This document shows, piece by piece, positions 24,101-36,100 of a DNA stretch of 64,000 bases. A model generated the notes under the pieces. It did not search any database, was not told the DNA's origin, and worked only from the letters and a program-made list of their open reading frames with translations. The DNA comes from Zingiber officinale (lineage: Eukaryota > Streptophyta > Magnoliopsida > Zingiberales > Zingiberaceae): contig NC_055996.1 in the NCBI RefSeq assembly GCF_018446385.1, positions 54,234,365 to 54,298,364 of the forward strand. Direction: 5' to 3'. Both the position numbers and the translations under genes were made by a program. The number at the start of each line of letters is the position of its first letter. Position 1 is the first letter of the stretch.

Positions 24101-27100
24101 CACTACTGTAAGAAGTCAAGACATACCAAGAATCATTGCTGGAAATTGCACATGGCAAACCCACTACTTAGTGCAAAGAACAACAAAAAATTCAACAATA
24201 TGATCATCAAGTTTCCTCCATAAAAATTGTTCCACAAAACTCGACCCAACAACCTTCTAGAGAGAATACTCCCAGTTACTTTAGTCGGACCGAGATTGAG
24301 AAGCTTTATTAGGGGCATTAGAGCAGGCCAGTGACTCTGTTCATTAACATTATTTGGTAAGTCTATTTCTAATGGATTAGATGCCTTAGACTGATTTATA
24401 CAAGATTCTTGGGTTATTGACTCAGAGCTACAGATCACATGACACCTTCCTCAATCCATTTAACAGCATATTCACCTTGTCCTAATAATAGAAAAATTAT
24501 TGTTGCTAATGGTTTTGTTACCACAGCGGTTGGTGTTGCTCACATTCAGTGGAGTCCATCCTTGTTATTAAAAGATGTATTCCATGTTCCAAAATTGTCC
24601 ACTAGTCTCCTGTCTATTCACAAACTAACCCGTGATATGAATTGTAATGTTTTGTTTTATCACTCTCAATGTATATTTTAAGATCAGATTTCAGGAAAGA
24701 GGATTAGACTTGATAAGAAAAAGAGTGACCTCTACTATCTCAATGCATCTGCCATATACTCACCAACTGTCAAGCATGTTTTCTCAGTCTTATTTTTCTG
24801 TTTCAAATAATGATCTCTTTTGGCATCAACATTTCCATCTTGGTCATCCTTCATGTACTATTTCAAAAACAATATTCCCTTGTTTAATAGTGTTAAGGTT
24901 GAAATTTTTCATTATAAGGTATGTGAATTTGCTTGGAAACAGCCTCTTGCAAAAAGCAAGGTAAGACTGCGTACAATAGATCTTTCCCCGGAACCCCGCA
25001 TTGTGGGAGCTTCGTGCATCGGGCTACCCTTTTTTAAGATATGTGAATTTGTCAAACATAAAAGGATTCCTTTCCACTGAGCAATAATAGAAATTCTTTC
25101 GCTTTTTATTTGATTCACACTGATATATGGGGCACCTCTAGAATTTCCAATATAGGAGTTCGGAGGTTTGTTTCTTTCATTAATGATTACACGAGTCTCG
25201 TGGATTTTCACTCTCAAACATAAACCGATGTAACCACTATCCTACCAAACTTCATTGTCATATACATAACCAATTTGGTGTCAAAGTAAAAAAGTTCTAG
25301 TCTGATAATGCTAAGGACTATTTTAACCAATTTCTTTCACCATAATTTCTACAAGGGATAATTCATGAGTCATCTTGTATAGATGCTCCTCAACATAATG
25401 GGATTGGTGAGAGGAAAAATGGGCACTTGCCACAACCCATGCTATGATCTTCCAAAATCGAGTTTCAAAATCATATTGGGGGAAGTCATGATTACTGCAG
25501 CCCACATTATAAATCAATTCATATTGGGCAAAGTATTTTAGGATAGTTGATCATGGAAAATCCTTGATATGAGGATCCAATTTAGGAATAAAATATTATA
25601 ATTTATTCTTTTCTATTTTTTTTTTTAACTCCGCCCATGACGACCGGTCATGGCCGGTCCCAAGCCCGGATAAAGGAGGAGGGTTGCGTTAGGTTGTTAG
25701 CCAGCGTTAAACTATGGCAAATATTCAATGAATGAATCCATTAAACTATTGTACTAATGCTAAGTTGTTCCTCGGAAGGAACGCGTTGTAGGGTCCGACT
25801 GTAACGTCTCGGCAAGGATCGCTACATCTCCAGAACTCGGGTGTAATGATAAATATGCAAGAGTTCGCGTTACAGGATCCGACTGTAACGTCTCAGCAAA
25901 GACCGCTACATCTTCATGAGAACTTGGGTATAATGTTAAATAGGCAAGAGTTCTCACACCATAGGTTAGATAAGAACAAATATGATAAAAAAACTAATAA
26001 TCTAAGATTTGGAACATGGAACATAGGAACTCTCACTGGTAAATCAATGGAGGTAGTAGATATGATGATTAGGAGAAAAATTAGTATTTTGTGTATACAA
26101 AAGACAAAATGGACAGGCGAGAAGGCAAAGATGATAGAGAACTCGGGTTTTAAGTTATGGTACACTGGAAAGAGTAAAGCAAGAAATGGAGTGGGTATTA
26201 TTGTAGATAGTTTGTTAAAGGATGAAGTTGTAGTAGTTAGAAAAGGGGATAGAATTATAGACCTTAAGATAATAGTGGTGAAAGAAACTATGAACATAAT
26301 TAGCGTATATGCACCACAAGTAGGATTAGATGAAGCTACCAAATCAAGGTTTTGGGAGGACTTAGATGAAATATTACAAAATATTTCACCAAATGAAATG
26401 ATTTTAATAGGAGGTGATCTAAATAGGCATGTTGGAGTGAAAAATAAGGAATATGAGAGAGTACATGGGAGTTATGGGTTTGGAACGAGGAATGAGAAAG
26501 GGAAAACTATATTAGAATTTGCGATAGCATATGACCTTATATTAACTAATACGTTTTTTAAGAAAAGAGAAGAACACTTAGTCACATTCAAAAGTGGGAA
26601 TAATAAATCGCAAATTGACTTTCTTATGGTTAAGAAGAAGGATAGAAAGATTTGTAAAGATTGCAAAGTCATCCCTAGAGAAAGCTTAACCACCCAACAT
26701 AGGGTAGTAGTGTTGGATATATGCCTCCAACATAGTATCAATAGAAAGAAAATATATACAATTCCTAGAATCAAGTGGTGGAAGTTAAAAGATGGGAAGC
26801 AAAATATATTTAAGGAGAAGGTAGAAGTACAAGCATTAGGTGAAATATACGATGACTCTAATACAATATGGGATAAGATGGTATCACAGTTGAAAATAGT
26901 AGTTAAGAGTGTACTCGATGAGTCAAAGGGACATGCACCACTAAGTAAAGAATCTTGGTGGTGGAATGAAAAAGTACAATAGAAAGTAAAGGAAAAACGA
27001 ATAACTTATAAGGAATTATATATTTGTAAGAACGAGGAAAACTTAAAAAAATATACAATAACCAAGAAAGAAGTTAAGAAAGTAGTGAGTGAAGCAAAAA

Positions 27101-30100
27101 AATGAAATTTTTGAACGGTTATATCAAAAATTGGATACAAAAGAAGGGGAAAGAAATATTTATAGAATAGCTAAAGTGAGAGAAAGGAAAATAAGATATC
27201 TTAGCCAAATAAAATGTATTAAAGATGAATATAATAGGATATTAGTAAACGATAGAGAATAAAAGAGCGGTGGAAGAGGTATTTTCATCAACTTTTTAAT
27301 GAAGGTTTAGGTGATCAACTTAACTTAGGTAATTTAATTAAATCAAATGAGCATAGAAATTTTAATTTTCATCATAGAATTCAAACTTCAGAAGTAAAAC
27401 AAACTTTAAATGAGATGCACAATGGAAAAGTCGTTGGACCAGATGATATTCCGATAGAGGTATGGAAGTGCTTAGGGAAACAAGGTATTGAATGGCTTAC
27501 AAAATTATTTAACATTATATTGAAAATGAAAAAAACACCTGATCAATGGAGGATAAGTACTCTAGTTCCCTTATATAAGAACAAGGGAGACATACAAAAT
27601 TGTGCAAACTATAGGGATATTAAACTAATGAGTCATACTATGAAACTTTAGGAAAAAGTAATAGAAAAAAGATTAAGGAAGGAGACCACAGTGACAGAAA
27701 ATCAATTTGGATTCATGTCTGGAAGGTCGACAATAGAAGCTATACATCTTCTTAGACAATTAATTGAAAAATATCGGGAGCAAAAACAAGATCTACACAT
27801 GGTATTCATTGACTTAGAAAAAGCTTATGATAGAGTCCCAAGAGAAATTATATGGAGAATTTTAGAAAGAGAGGTGTTAACGTAACATATATTGAACTAA
27901 TTAAGGATATGTATTGTTGGAATAAAAAGTTTTCTTCATATTCATAATATTTCAGGAGAATTACATATGCTTATATAGCCACATAACCCTAAGCATCACC
28001 TTATTTACAAAAGATAAAAAGACTTATCTACCCTTGCTTCTCACAACACTCCCCCTCAAGTTGAACATATATATCAAACATGTTTAACTTGCTAAGAGAT
28101 GGAATTTAAGTTTAGCAATATTAGAAGTAATGAAACAATTGTTATGATAGGAGAGGACGAGTTACCCGGAACCGAGAGATTTAAATATTTAGGATCATTT
28201 TTACAAAATGGAGGAATTGAGAGAGATGTCTTACATAGAATACAAGCAGGATGGATGAAATGGAGGGGAGTGTCGAGTGTTTTATGTGACCGTAAAATAC
28301 CTCTTAAACTTAAAGATAAGTTCTATAAAACCGCAGTTAGACCTGCTATGTTATATGGAGCTGAATGTTGGACTATGACTCGAGCACATGAGCAGAAGAT
28401 GAGAGTTGTAGAGATGAGGATGTTAAGGTAGAGGTGTGGGCATACGAAGATGGACAAAATAAGAAATGAGAGCATTAGAGAGAAAGTCGGAGTTGCATCT
28501 ATTGAGGAAAAACTCCGAGAGACGCGTTTAAGATGGTACGGACATATACTTAGACGACCAATAAATGCTCAAATTAGGCGATGTGAAACTATGATAAACA
28601 TGCATATCAAACGAGGAAGAGGAAGACCAAAAGAGACTTGGTTAGCAACAATAAAACAAGATAAAATTTATTTAAATATAGATGATAATATAATAGGAAA
28701 TAGAGCTCAATGGCATAAAAGGATTCATACAGCCGACCCCACCTAGTGGGAAAAGGCTTGGTTGTTGTTGTTGTATTCTTTTCTATTTTTTGGTATCTAT
28801 ACATAATTAATGTATATATACTCATTATTGTGCACAACGAAAAAAGTAAGAGAGCATTTCATTCTATGTATCTTGACATGTTTCTTGCAATCATATTATG
28901 TTTGTTTTTCTTCTAACCATAACTTCTATTAATTCTAGTCACATCCTCGAAAGTATTGTTAGATTCCCAGTTGCTACCTTAATTGCATGACGAGGTACCT
29001 GAATGGCAGGCCCATTACATACAAGTGACAACCTAGCCATTGTTAAATACCAAAATACTAATGATACACTATAATTAAATAACAGAATTAATCAAAATTA
29101 GATTAATGGCAGATAATAAATTATTATATTCACACTAACATATATTGTGTCTAACAGTACAGAATCATGTCAAGTGAGTAGCAAATCGCATGGGACAACA
29201 AAATTGAATGAGAGGTCCTTATGCTTATTGTAAGAAGATAATCTGTAGTTAGGTTAAGTGGTTCAAGATTAGATTTAAGCAAGTGAAGGAGACTTTATAT
29301 TCTCCTCATACGAATTCATTAGGATTTAATTCAGGATAGCTGAAATCAATAAATTGGCCAAAATTTTCATAATTCTAGTGTTTTTAAAAACTATGGATAA
29401 TGTAGTGACTCAATCAGATCTTAGTTTCTCCAACAGAATCGTTGCAAAACAATCGGAAACTTTTTCATTGATCAAATGAGATTGGATTTGAAGGATGCCC
29501 CTAATTATCAGAATTATCAAAAGGGCACCCCTTTTTCAAAAAAAAATAAAAAATCAAATCAAATGGGCGCACACCATATTTCTTATATTGAAAATACTCT
29601 TTTTCCAATGTTGTTGTAGCAGTTAGTCAAAAAAAAATACTTTAACTCAGTTAAAAAATTTATACATAAACATTTATATATCAAAAAAAAATTACTAACT
29701 TGGTCAAAATTATTTTAACTTAATCCAAATCGCTTCAACAAAGTTAAAATTATCATAATATTGTTGTAGTAGCCATTAAATGGCTGCTACACCAGTATGT
29801 TGTAGCAACCATTAATTGATTGTTACAATGTTTTAACAATATTACAATCATTTGAAGATGTTGAAGCGATTTAGATTAAATTTAATCAATCTTGATCAAG
29901 TTGGTAAATTATTTTTTATATAAAAATATTCTGTATATATTTTTCGATAATTTACTAAACTGCATAGTTAGGTTTCCGTAATACAAAAATGCGTACCCAA
30001 CCAAAATACGTACCCAACTTTCATATTTACCAAAACATGTATAGTTGTTTCCCATTGTAATCCTCCTTTATTAAGGGTTGATTGCCCATAACTCATAATA

Positions 30101-33100
30101 GACTGTCAAACTTTTTACCTATTATATGCTAAACTTTCTAATAAGCTCGTGACAAAACATCTCAAAGCTATGTCAATTTCAAAATCTCACAGCTCTTTAT
30201 TTAGGTTATGAAATCCATATATGAGGCCAAGGTTACACTCAGGATGATGTAAGGAGAGCAATGAATTTATTTTGAAGTGATTCTGAGTGTAATCATGCCC
30301 TCAAATCTAGATTTCACAACCTAGATTAAGAACTATGAATTTTTGAAATCTTTACAACCTTAAGACAATTTGTTACAAGTTGATTAAAGAGCAATGAATT
30401 TAGGTTATGAAATCCATATATGAGGCCAAGGTTACACTCAGGATGATGTAAGGAGAGCAATGAATTTATTTTGAAGTGATTCTGAGTGTAATCATGCCCT
30501 CAAATCTAGATTTCACAACCTAGATTAAGAACTATGAATTTTTGAAATCTTTACAACCTTAAGACAATTTGTTACAAGTTGATTAAAGAGCATAGGCCTA
30601 TTATATTTACTCACCGACACCACCAAAAGGTTCTTAGGACTCTCCTAGTTCAAATCATGTCAAGATTTTGAAATTCTAGGCACTAAAGTTATCAATGAGT
30701 TTTGACCAAGACTAGTTGATGAACTTGGGAACCACAAAATCACTTCAAACTAGGATCATTGCATTCCTATGAGCCTCCAGAGTGTACCCATGCCTAGACT
30801 TGGATTCCATAGTCTAAATTGAGAGTTGTGGATTTTTGAAATATTCACAACCTTGAGATTATTTGGCACAAGCTCATTAAAGGGCCTAATCTTGTCATAT
30901 TTACTCATCAACACCACCAAAGGATTCCTAGGACACTCCCTTGGTTTAGACCATGTCAAGATTTCAAAATTCAGGACAATCAATTTTGACCAAAAACTCA
31001 GTGATGGTATTAGGAACCTCAAAATCACTTCAAATCATGACCATTACACTCTTTGGAGCCTCCTGAGTATAACCATGCCATCAAACTTAGATTCCACAAA
31101 TTAAATTGAGAAATATGGGATTTAAAAATCTTCACAATCTTAAGAAAATTTGTCACGAGCTCATCAAAAGGCCTAGGCTTGCCATATTTACTCACCAACA
31201 CCACTAAAGGTTCCTAGGACTCCCTTGGTTCAAACCATGCCAAAATTTTGATCAATGAGTTTTGACCAAAAACTCACTAATGACCTTAGGAACCTTAGAA
31301 TCACTTCAAACCATGACTGTTACATTCCTGAGAGCGTCCTGAGTGTAACCATGTGGGAAAAAAGGTCATTTGCTCGCCCCCAGCGCCCCAGCTAACCCAT
31401 CCCTAGGCCAACACGGAGAAGGTAAATCACGGGTGGCTACTAGTCATTAGTGCAGGTGGCAAGGCATGAGGGGTCACAACCTAGATTTAGAGATATGGGC
31501 TTTTGAAATCTTCACAACCTTTAAACAATTTGACACAAGCTCATTAAAGGGCCTAGGTCTATCATACTTTCTCACCAACACCACCAAACGATTCCTAGGA
31601 CTCCTTTGGTTAGACCATGTCAAGATTTTAAAATGTTGGATATTGTAGGGTCATAAACGAGTTTTGGCTAAAACTCGTCGATGGTCTTAGGTATCTCAAA
31701 AACACTTCAAACCAAGTTCATTTCACTCTTTACATCATCTTGAGTGTAATCATGCCCTCAGACCTAGATTCCACAGCCTACATTGAGAGATATGAATTTT
31801 TGAAATCTTCACAACCTTAAACAATTTAGCACAAGCTCATTAAAGGACTTACGTCTATCATACTTACTCACCAATAACACCAAAGAATTCCTAGGACTCC
31901 TCTAGTTTAGATCATACCAAGATTTTAAAATTTTGGACATTGTAGGACATAAGCGAATTTTAGTCAAAACTCGTTGATGGCATTAGGAACTTCAAAATCA
32001 CTTCAAACTAAGTTCATTGCACTCCTTACATCATCTTGAGTACAACCATGCCCTCTCGGATATGGATCTCATAGCCTAAATAAAGAGCTATGAGTTTTTG
32101 AAATTGGCACATCTTAGAGATATTTTGTCATAAGCTCATTAGAAAGTTTAGTAATCAATTGAAAAGTTATAGGCAGTCGACTACTAATAAAGGACAGGTA
32201 TAATGGAAAACATCTACGTGTTTTGGTAAATATGAAAGTTGGGTATGCATCTTGAGTATTACGGAAACCTGACTACATGTCGCATATTTTTATATTTTTT
32301 AACCAAGTTGAATTGGTTTATTTTTACACATTGTGACAGTTTTTCATAGTTACATCATAGCTACTGCAATAGCGGTGAGATAAAGGGTATTTTCGTGACG
32401 AGAAATATGAAAGGGCGTTGTTTTGACTTTTTTTTTTAAAAAAAAAGAGTGCCCTTTCGATGATTTTGATAATTAGGAGCACCCTTTTGATTTTTGCCAA
32501 TTTGATATTCAATTGTGTAGAAGGGTAGCGCAATAGTAAAGTTGCTTCCATGTGACTTTAAGAAGTCACAAAAATAGTCTCTTGCAAAAATACAAGGTAA
32601 GATTGCATACAGTAGATCCAATATGGTTTGATCTTTCCCTGAGACTCGCATTGGCGGGAACTTCATACATCAACTTACTCTTTTTTTAAAATATTTGGTT
32701 TTGTTGATTAACTAGTCAACTAACTAGTACAATTTTGAGAAATGCAAAACAAGCCTGATTTTGATCAAATTTCAATCAATCATCTATTTTGACTCATAGT
32801 TTGACTAAATTTCAATAAATATTATCAATTTTCTAGTGAAATCAAACTTATTTATATCTAATTTATTCAAGTCTAAAGATTTAGTAAAATTCTCAAGTTA
32901 ATCTTCATGAAACGCTCAATTTCTCACAAAGAATTGGATCAATCTTTACTAATATTGATCCAATTAGGGCAATCACATCTGTAATGGTTGACTTTGACAC
33001 ATCTCACAAGACATTAATGTTTTGAAACTTGAGCAAAAATGACAACTTCTTCAACTAAATATATATATAAGAAACCAAGACAAGCAAGTTTGATTACACA

Positions 33101-36100
33101 TAAAAGATATGAACCCTAAGGATTTTGCAGTCAAACAGACAAATCGTATGCGAACTAGCAACAGAATAAATCAGAATCTAGGATCATAAGTTTATTATAT
33201 TGATGTTTGAGTACTACCTTTACCATCTTGTGTAACGGTACTGAGTAAGTGGTTACAACAAGGCTGTATCCTAATCGATTGTAATCAAGATATCAGCTAA
33301 AAATAAGAAGCATGAAAGAACTTAACAGGATACTAAACACGCAAATACTTAATCGAATCTCCGAGAAACTCTATGGTGAATAAATCATCTGGATGACCAT
33401 CCAACAAAATGGAATGTTGTTGATGGAGATGCCAGCTTAAGAGAAGTATGAAAGAACTTAACAAGATACCAAACAAGTAAATACCTACACGAATGGGAAA
33501 CTCCATGAAGAATAAATCAGCTGGATGATCATCAGACAACAAGGAATGCCATTAATGGAGCAAATTGATAGCATAAAGGCTCTAAAGGTGAAGCAAATTT
33601 TAAAAATCCTTATGATGCCGAGATATGCTGTCAATTAAATACTTAATGATCTGGTCAGGCTATAACACATATATGGACCTGTCAGTTCAGACGCATGTCT
33701 AGCACGTTATTCAGGTTAAAATAACCTTGCAGAGTGGGATGGCAAATTAGAGGATGAGCTTTAAGATGAGTTAGTGCAGGAATTATTCTAGACTTGGCAG
33801 ATGTGCAGGTTGACAAGTAATCTTTTGTCTTTCTCCAAAGAGATATAGAGGTGCGCCTAATCCAAGACTTAAGTTCCAAGTTGGGATGTCTCTAAATTTC
33901 AGAAGATATGGTAAAATTTTCAAGTTGGGTTCTCGTAAGTCATAAGGTTGCTATAAGTGAGGTAGTTTAACATGCATGCTGGGCTTCTTCAGAGGCTTGA
34001 CAGGCCATGATGCCATCTATGCTAATCAGAACATTCCAATTGTCATTTGACGAGATAATTATTCAATAAAATTGTCATCTGATATATTGTCTTTGAGATG
34101 CATTATCATCACAACTACTAAGTCTACTAACATTTCCCAGCTTTATAACAAAATGAGGCATGTCATAGCCTCATTGGTGGGTTCGTCTAATGAATATTCA
34201 GTTCTCTGAAATTTCCACAAATTTCTTCAGGTAATAGTGGCATGATGACATTGTCAACTGAAAACTTCTCTTCAAACAATTCAAACATTCCTAGGTAAGA
34301 TAACTATAGCTAGTCATTACTAAGCCATGTTTCCTTCAAAGAATTCAAGCATTTCTTGATAAGCTAGGAACTATTTCAATCATCATTGTCAAGTCATGTT
34401 TTGAACTTTATTAATCATTTATTGTGTGTCTGTGTATCATATCATGAAATTGCATGAGAACAAATGAAACTAAAAATCAGAAATAATAATTAAAAATAAA
34501 TGATCAAAATGTAAGTATAGCTCACCCTATAATAGAAATAATCGTAGAGACGTAGAATATGATATTTATCAGCAGGATCATTCTTGTTCACAAATTTCAG
34601 AAGCTTTATTTCATCAAGGCTTTGATCAAAGAAATCTTTGTTATTCTTGATAATTTTAACACAGACATCCATGCCAGTGTGCAAGTCATGAGCCTGAATT
34701 GCTTTGCTAAATGCAGCAGAACCCAAGTATTCAGTAACATGATATCGTCCGGCAATGACAGAATTTAGAACCACATGAAAATTTTTGTCTTCTTCAAAGC
34801 CAGTTCTGATAAATGACATCAAGTGAAAAAAAAATTCAAAGTTAGAACAGAAAAGTGAAAAGTAACAAAAACAAACCCAAATTTTAGGAAGGGTGAGAAA
34901 TTCTAAAGTCGTGTATTTAGTTAAGCAGTTAGTGTTTCTTTTTAAAAAAATGTAAAGGAAAACCAAAGTTCATGCAATATATTAGACTTCACACAGAATA
35001 TTGCAAAAACAAAAATAATTTGATGATACCTGTTCCTCCAATGTATCTTACCTGTTTTTCCTATGGACTATTTTGAGATAGAATATTTCAAATTCATCCT
35101 CCTGAGCTTTTATTTGTTTTAGTTGCTCCTGCAATGCAGCTACTTCTTCATCTTCTACTGCTTCTCCAGGATCCTCTTCCCTTATCTCATTTGCTTCACA
35201 GCCCCTTTTTCTGATATTGCCTGTTTCATCATAACAACAGTCTGGCGTTGATGATGCACTTGAATTCCTTGATCTAGCACCAGAAGTCCTCTCATCCCTG
35301 GAGCTCCTAACAGGAGAAGAGTCGCTACTTTTTCTCCTCCAAGTAGCAAGCATATCATCTGTAACTAGACCATTTGCATAGTCATCAACTGTATCAATGA
35401 TCACGTCGCTTGACTTGCCTAAACATAATGTTTTGCCAGAATCAGCCCCCAACATACTTCCAGATTTCACAGGAGGCTGGAAGGAAAAAGCACCATCAAC
35501 TCCCATTCCTGACAGGTTTATATCCTTTTCATATGCTACAATGTAATTATCCTGTTTATTTCCCCTCATCTTTTCCTTCTTTGACCTACTCAAATTTATA
35601 TCGATTGTATTGCCTTGAGGACACCTTCTGGCAGTGACATCATGGTGAGGAAAGAATTCTAGGTCCCCTTCACTACTTTCCCCAACCAAGCTATCACGAA
35701 CTTCACTGCCTACATCAGCAGCATCACTATTAATGCCCACACCTATTGATCTAACTGAACCATGTTGGTCATCTTCTATATGTGAACTCTCCCGACGGCT
35801 TTGGCTAACCTCATTAGGGAATTTGTCATTCTCTAACATCATTAGTTCATTATTTTGTGTGACAAAACCTTTCCAAACAGGTTCTGAATGCATCAAACTT
35901 AGTTCTTCAGCGTCCATTAATTGCCCATCATAGTGAGCTATTAAATCATTTTCATCTGCTCCACCATATACTCCTAGCATCTTATGACCCATTGGTCCCT
36001 TCATAATAGCAACTTGTTCAACATTTTTAGTCTCAAAATATTGTTCACCCGACAAGTATGAATCTTCCTCAGCAAAAGAACGATCATCATCTTCATCCTT

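Larger units (their letters stand above)
25622..28773 (+). mobile_element. RTE-type LINE with 18-bp target duplication
   Basis: The 18 bases TATTCTTTTCTATTTTTT occur at 25604-25621 and 28774-28791 and are part of the LTR of copia element D. The LINE has a GC-richer 5' leader (from about 25627), an apurinic endonuclease domain, reverse transcriptase pieces, a C-terminal domain, and a 3' end of 'aaaaggcttggttgttgttgttg'. TTG-type ends of this kind are characteristic of plant RTE elements. It carries stops and a replaced RT core, so it is inactive. Confidence 0.88.
22972..28856 (+). mobile_element. Copia element D with short LTRs, internally deleted and invaded by SINE and LINE
   Basis: The left LTR is about 22972-23130. 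The right LTR is 25544-25621 continued at 28792-28856, because a LINE split it. The LTR copies share 'atagttgatcatg', 'aataaaatatt' and 'tatatactcattattgtgca'. A decayed PBS, TAGTATCAGAGT, follows the left LTR (23133-23144). The internal region holds gag, protease and part of integrase, then passes straight into the 3' LTR; RT and RNase H are missing. The short LTRs and the gag start ([17 protein letters not shown]) fit the RE1-like copia group. No target duplication is visible, so the outer ends are accurate to a few bases only. Confidence 0.78.
29492..32485. mobile_element. Foldback-type DNA element with long inverted repeats (about 3 kb)
   Basis: The left end reads AGGATGCCCCTAATTATC and the reverse complement of the right end reads AGGGTGCTCCTAATTATC. 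The inverted similarity then continues inward for several hundred bases: the 'acccaactttcatatttacc' block at about 30010-30035 pairs with 'ggtaaatatgaaagttgggt' at about 32224-32243, and the pairing goes on through 30250 against 32010. A five-base TTTGA flanks both ends (29487-29491 and 32486-32490), a weak candidate duplication. There is no coding capacity; the interior is a tandem array. Long terminal inverted repeats suggest a non-autonomous foldback or Mutator-like element. Confidence 0.72.
20959..34525 (-). other. 13.6-kb kinase intron loaded with nested transposons
   Basis: Donor AGG|GTGAGC (34526/34525) and acceptor CTGTAG|GAA (20959/20958) flank 13,567 bases; the gene's other introns are 78 to 1472 bases. 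Contents from left to right: unrecognised AT-rich sequence (20959-22470), a LINE fragment, a copia element with an Au SINE and an LINE inside it (22972-28856), a foldback element (29492-32485), another Au SINE (32518-32687) and a 137-bp duplication (33300-33560). The rest (32690-33290 and 33570-34525) is AT-rich with no recognisable gene. Confidence 0.88.

Noticed and set aside
29560..29960. Possible miniature transposon suggested by 'gttgttgtagcagttag' and similar palindromes
   Set aside because: Explained as the left arm of the larger foldback element, since it pairs with 32280-32440.
30756..31104. Frames on both strands in the 290-bp array
   Set aside because: The array units drift freely with indels and no frame is maintained between units.
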